A stretch of DNA of 6,445 nucleotides from Bacillota bacterium (GTDB lineage Bacteria > Bacillota > Clostridia > Lachnospirales > Lachnospiraceae), in assembly GCA_023428655.1 (NCBI GenBank), contig JAEYXC010000463.1, forward strand, positions 1 to 6,445. The letters are read 5' to 3'. Numbering within the stretch: the stretch's first letter is position 1; each line of letters begins with the position of its first letter. The notes beneath the pieces were generated by a model, which saw nothing but the letters and a program-made list of their open reading frames with translations, was not told where the DNA came from and did no database searches. Of this stretch, positions 5,446-6,445 are shown in pieces. The translations under genes were made by a program, and so were the position numbers.

Positions 5446-6445
5446 ATGAATACCAAAATCATAAAAGTTGATGAACGAACGTTTCAGCCGGAAGTACTAC
5501 AGGAGGCAGCTAAGCTCTTGCGGGAGGGAGGTCTGGTGGCCTTTCCGACGGAGACAGTATATGGCCTGGGAGCCAATGCATTGGATACGGAGGCGGCTGG
5601 AAAAATATATGAGGCAAAAGGACGTCCATCGGATAATCCGTTGATTGTACACGTCTCTGAGGTCTCTGATATAGAGCTTCTTGCAAGAGAGATTCCAGAG
5701 AAAGCATATCAGCTGGCTGAAGTTTTTTGGCCGGGACCCTTAACGATAATCTTAAAAAAGAAGAGTGTTGTTCCTTACGGAACCACAGGAGGGTTGGATA
5801 CGGTCGCAATCCGCTTACCGGCGAATCCGATTGCGCGTAGCCTGATAGCAGAAGCAGGGGTCTATGTAGCAGCACCCAGTGCAAATCTATCCGGAAAACC
5901 GAGTCCGACGAAGGCAGAGCATGTAATCAAGGATATGAGTGGCAAAATTGACATGATTATTGACGGAGGAATGGCAACCTTAGGATTAGAATCTACGATC
6001 ATTGATCTTTCTGGAAATGAGGCGGTAATCCTGAGACCGGGATGCATCACCAAGAAGATGCTGGAGAATGTGATCGGTCCGGTAGAGCTTGACCCGGCAA
6101 TACTAAGCCTAAATCCGGATTTACATGTAGCACCGAAGGCCCCGGGGATGAAATATCGTCATTACGCCCCGGAAGGTAAGCTCACCATTTACGAGGGTGA
6201 TACGAGAAAGGTAATCGATGCAATTAATCATAAGGCAAAGGAAAAACAGGATAGCGGTAAATGTGTGGGAGTTATCGCTACGGATGAGACCAAAGCCTTA
6301 TACCTTCATGGAATAGTCAAGACCATAGGTTCTAGGAGGGATGAAGCTTCGATTGCAGCCGGTCTTTATGCAATCCTGAGAGAATTTGATGAATTGCATA
6401 CGGAATATATTTATACCGAGAGCTTTGCGGATAATAATTTGGGAC
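5446..6445 (+). CDS. ywlC: L-threonylcarbamoyladenylate synthase, Sua5/YwlC type (3' partial)
   Basis: The enzyme makes threonylcarbamoyl-AMP from L-threonine, bicarbonate and ATP, the first step of t6A modification at position 37 of ANN-decoding tRNAs. The product is passed to TsaD/TsaB/TsaE in the cytoplasm. The frame is open from 5446 to the right edge, 333 codons plus one base; Bacillus YwlC has about 346, so only a short tail should be missing. The N-terminal YrdC domain shows PTETVYGLGANA (34-45), KGRPSDNPL (58-66) and APSANLSG (about 143-150), the substrate-binding signatures. The linker motif PGMKYRHYAP (233-242) leads into the Sua5 C-terminal domain, so this is the long Sua5 form, not the single-domain TsaC. 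AAGGAG at 5428-5433 lies 12 bases before the ATG, a slightly long spacer, but no better start exists. It has its own promoter upstream. The gene is also named tsaC or sua5 in other genomes. Confidence 0.93.
   Translation, partial: MNTKIIKVDERTFQPEVLQEAAKLLREGGLVAFPTETVYGLGANALDTEAAGKIYEAKGRPSDNPLIVHVSEVSDIELLAREIPEKAYQLAEVFWPGPLTIILKKKSVVPYGTTGGLDTVAIRLPANPIARSLIAEAGVYVAAPSANLSGKPSPTKAEHVIKDMSGKIDMIIDGGMATLGLESTIIDLSGNEAVILRPGCITKKMLENVIGPVELDPAILSLNPDLHVAPKAPGMKYRHYAPEGKLTIYEGDTRKVIDAINHKAKEKQDSGKCVGVIATDETKALYLHGIVKTIGSRRDEASIAAGLYAILREFDELHTEYIYTESFADNNLG

Noticed and set aside
5510..6053. Two minus-strand ORFs (124 and 63 residues) opposite the threonylcarbamoyl-AMP synthase gene
   Set aside because: They are antisense to a well-supported gene with clear motifs. 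Their products are low-complexity and rich in Pro, Leu and Ser, with no domain.

Overview
The window looks like a piece of a chromosome from an endospore-forming member of the Clostridia, probably Lachnospiraceae or a close relative (inferred). The coding style is low to moderate GC with AGGAAG/AAGGAG-type ribosome sites. It carries a clear cwlD-type spore-cortex amidase, a YaaH-like glycoside hydrolase and a two-domain Sua5/YwlC. No phage, insertion sequence, CRISPR or stable RNA gene is visible. All convincing genes are on the + strand.

Left block (1-2276). The end of an operon enters from the left edge. It holds the C-terminal part of a Ser/Thr protein kinase fused to a MinD/ParA-like domain. 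A short overlapping gene follows that encodes a second, free-standing MinD/ParA-like protein. Both P-loops are altered in the same way: GVTH stands where GKT(T/S) is expected, so the catalytic lysine is gone. The two domains can be aligned by eye along their length, which suggests a duplicated pseudo-ATPase pair controlled by, or scaffolding, the kinase. About 300 bases without a recognisable gene follow, ending in a GC-rich stem-loop that probably terminates the operon.

Middle block (2277-2753). This long intergenic region holds a 148-bp unit present twice in exact tandem (5 substitutions, no indels) plus a diverged partial third copy. Each full unit can fold three hairpins and carries a GGAG-N9-ATG small-ORF start. 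The third copy runs right up to the next gene. With an extended -10 promoter candidate at its left end, the array is best read as a long structured 5' leader of unknown class.

Right block (2754-6445). A membrane-anchored protein with stalk, SH3 and GH18 domains is followed 66 bases later by cwlD. Together they look like a cell-wall or spore-cortex hydrolase pair. A good sigma-A-type promoter then drives threonylcarbamoyl-AMP synthase (Sua5/YwlC family, tRNA t6A synthesis), which runs off the right edge, probably with only a short C-terminal piece missing.

The two points most worth following up are the tandem pseudo-P-loop pair linked to the kinase and the duplicated structured leader.
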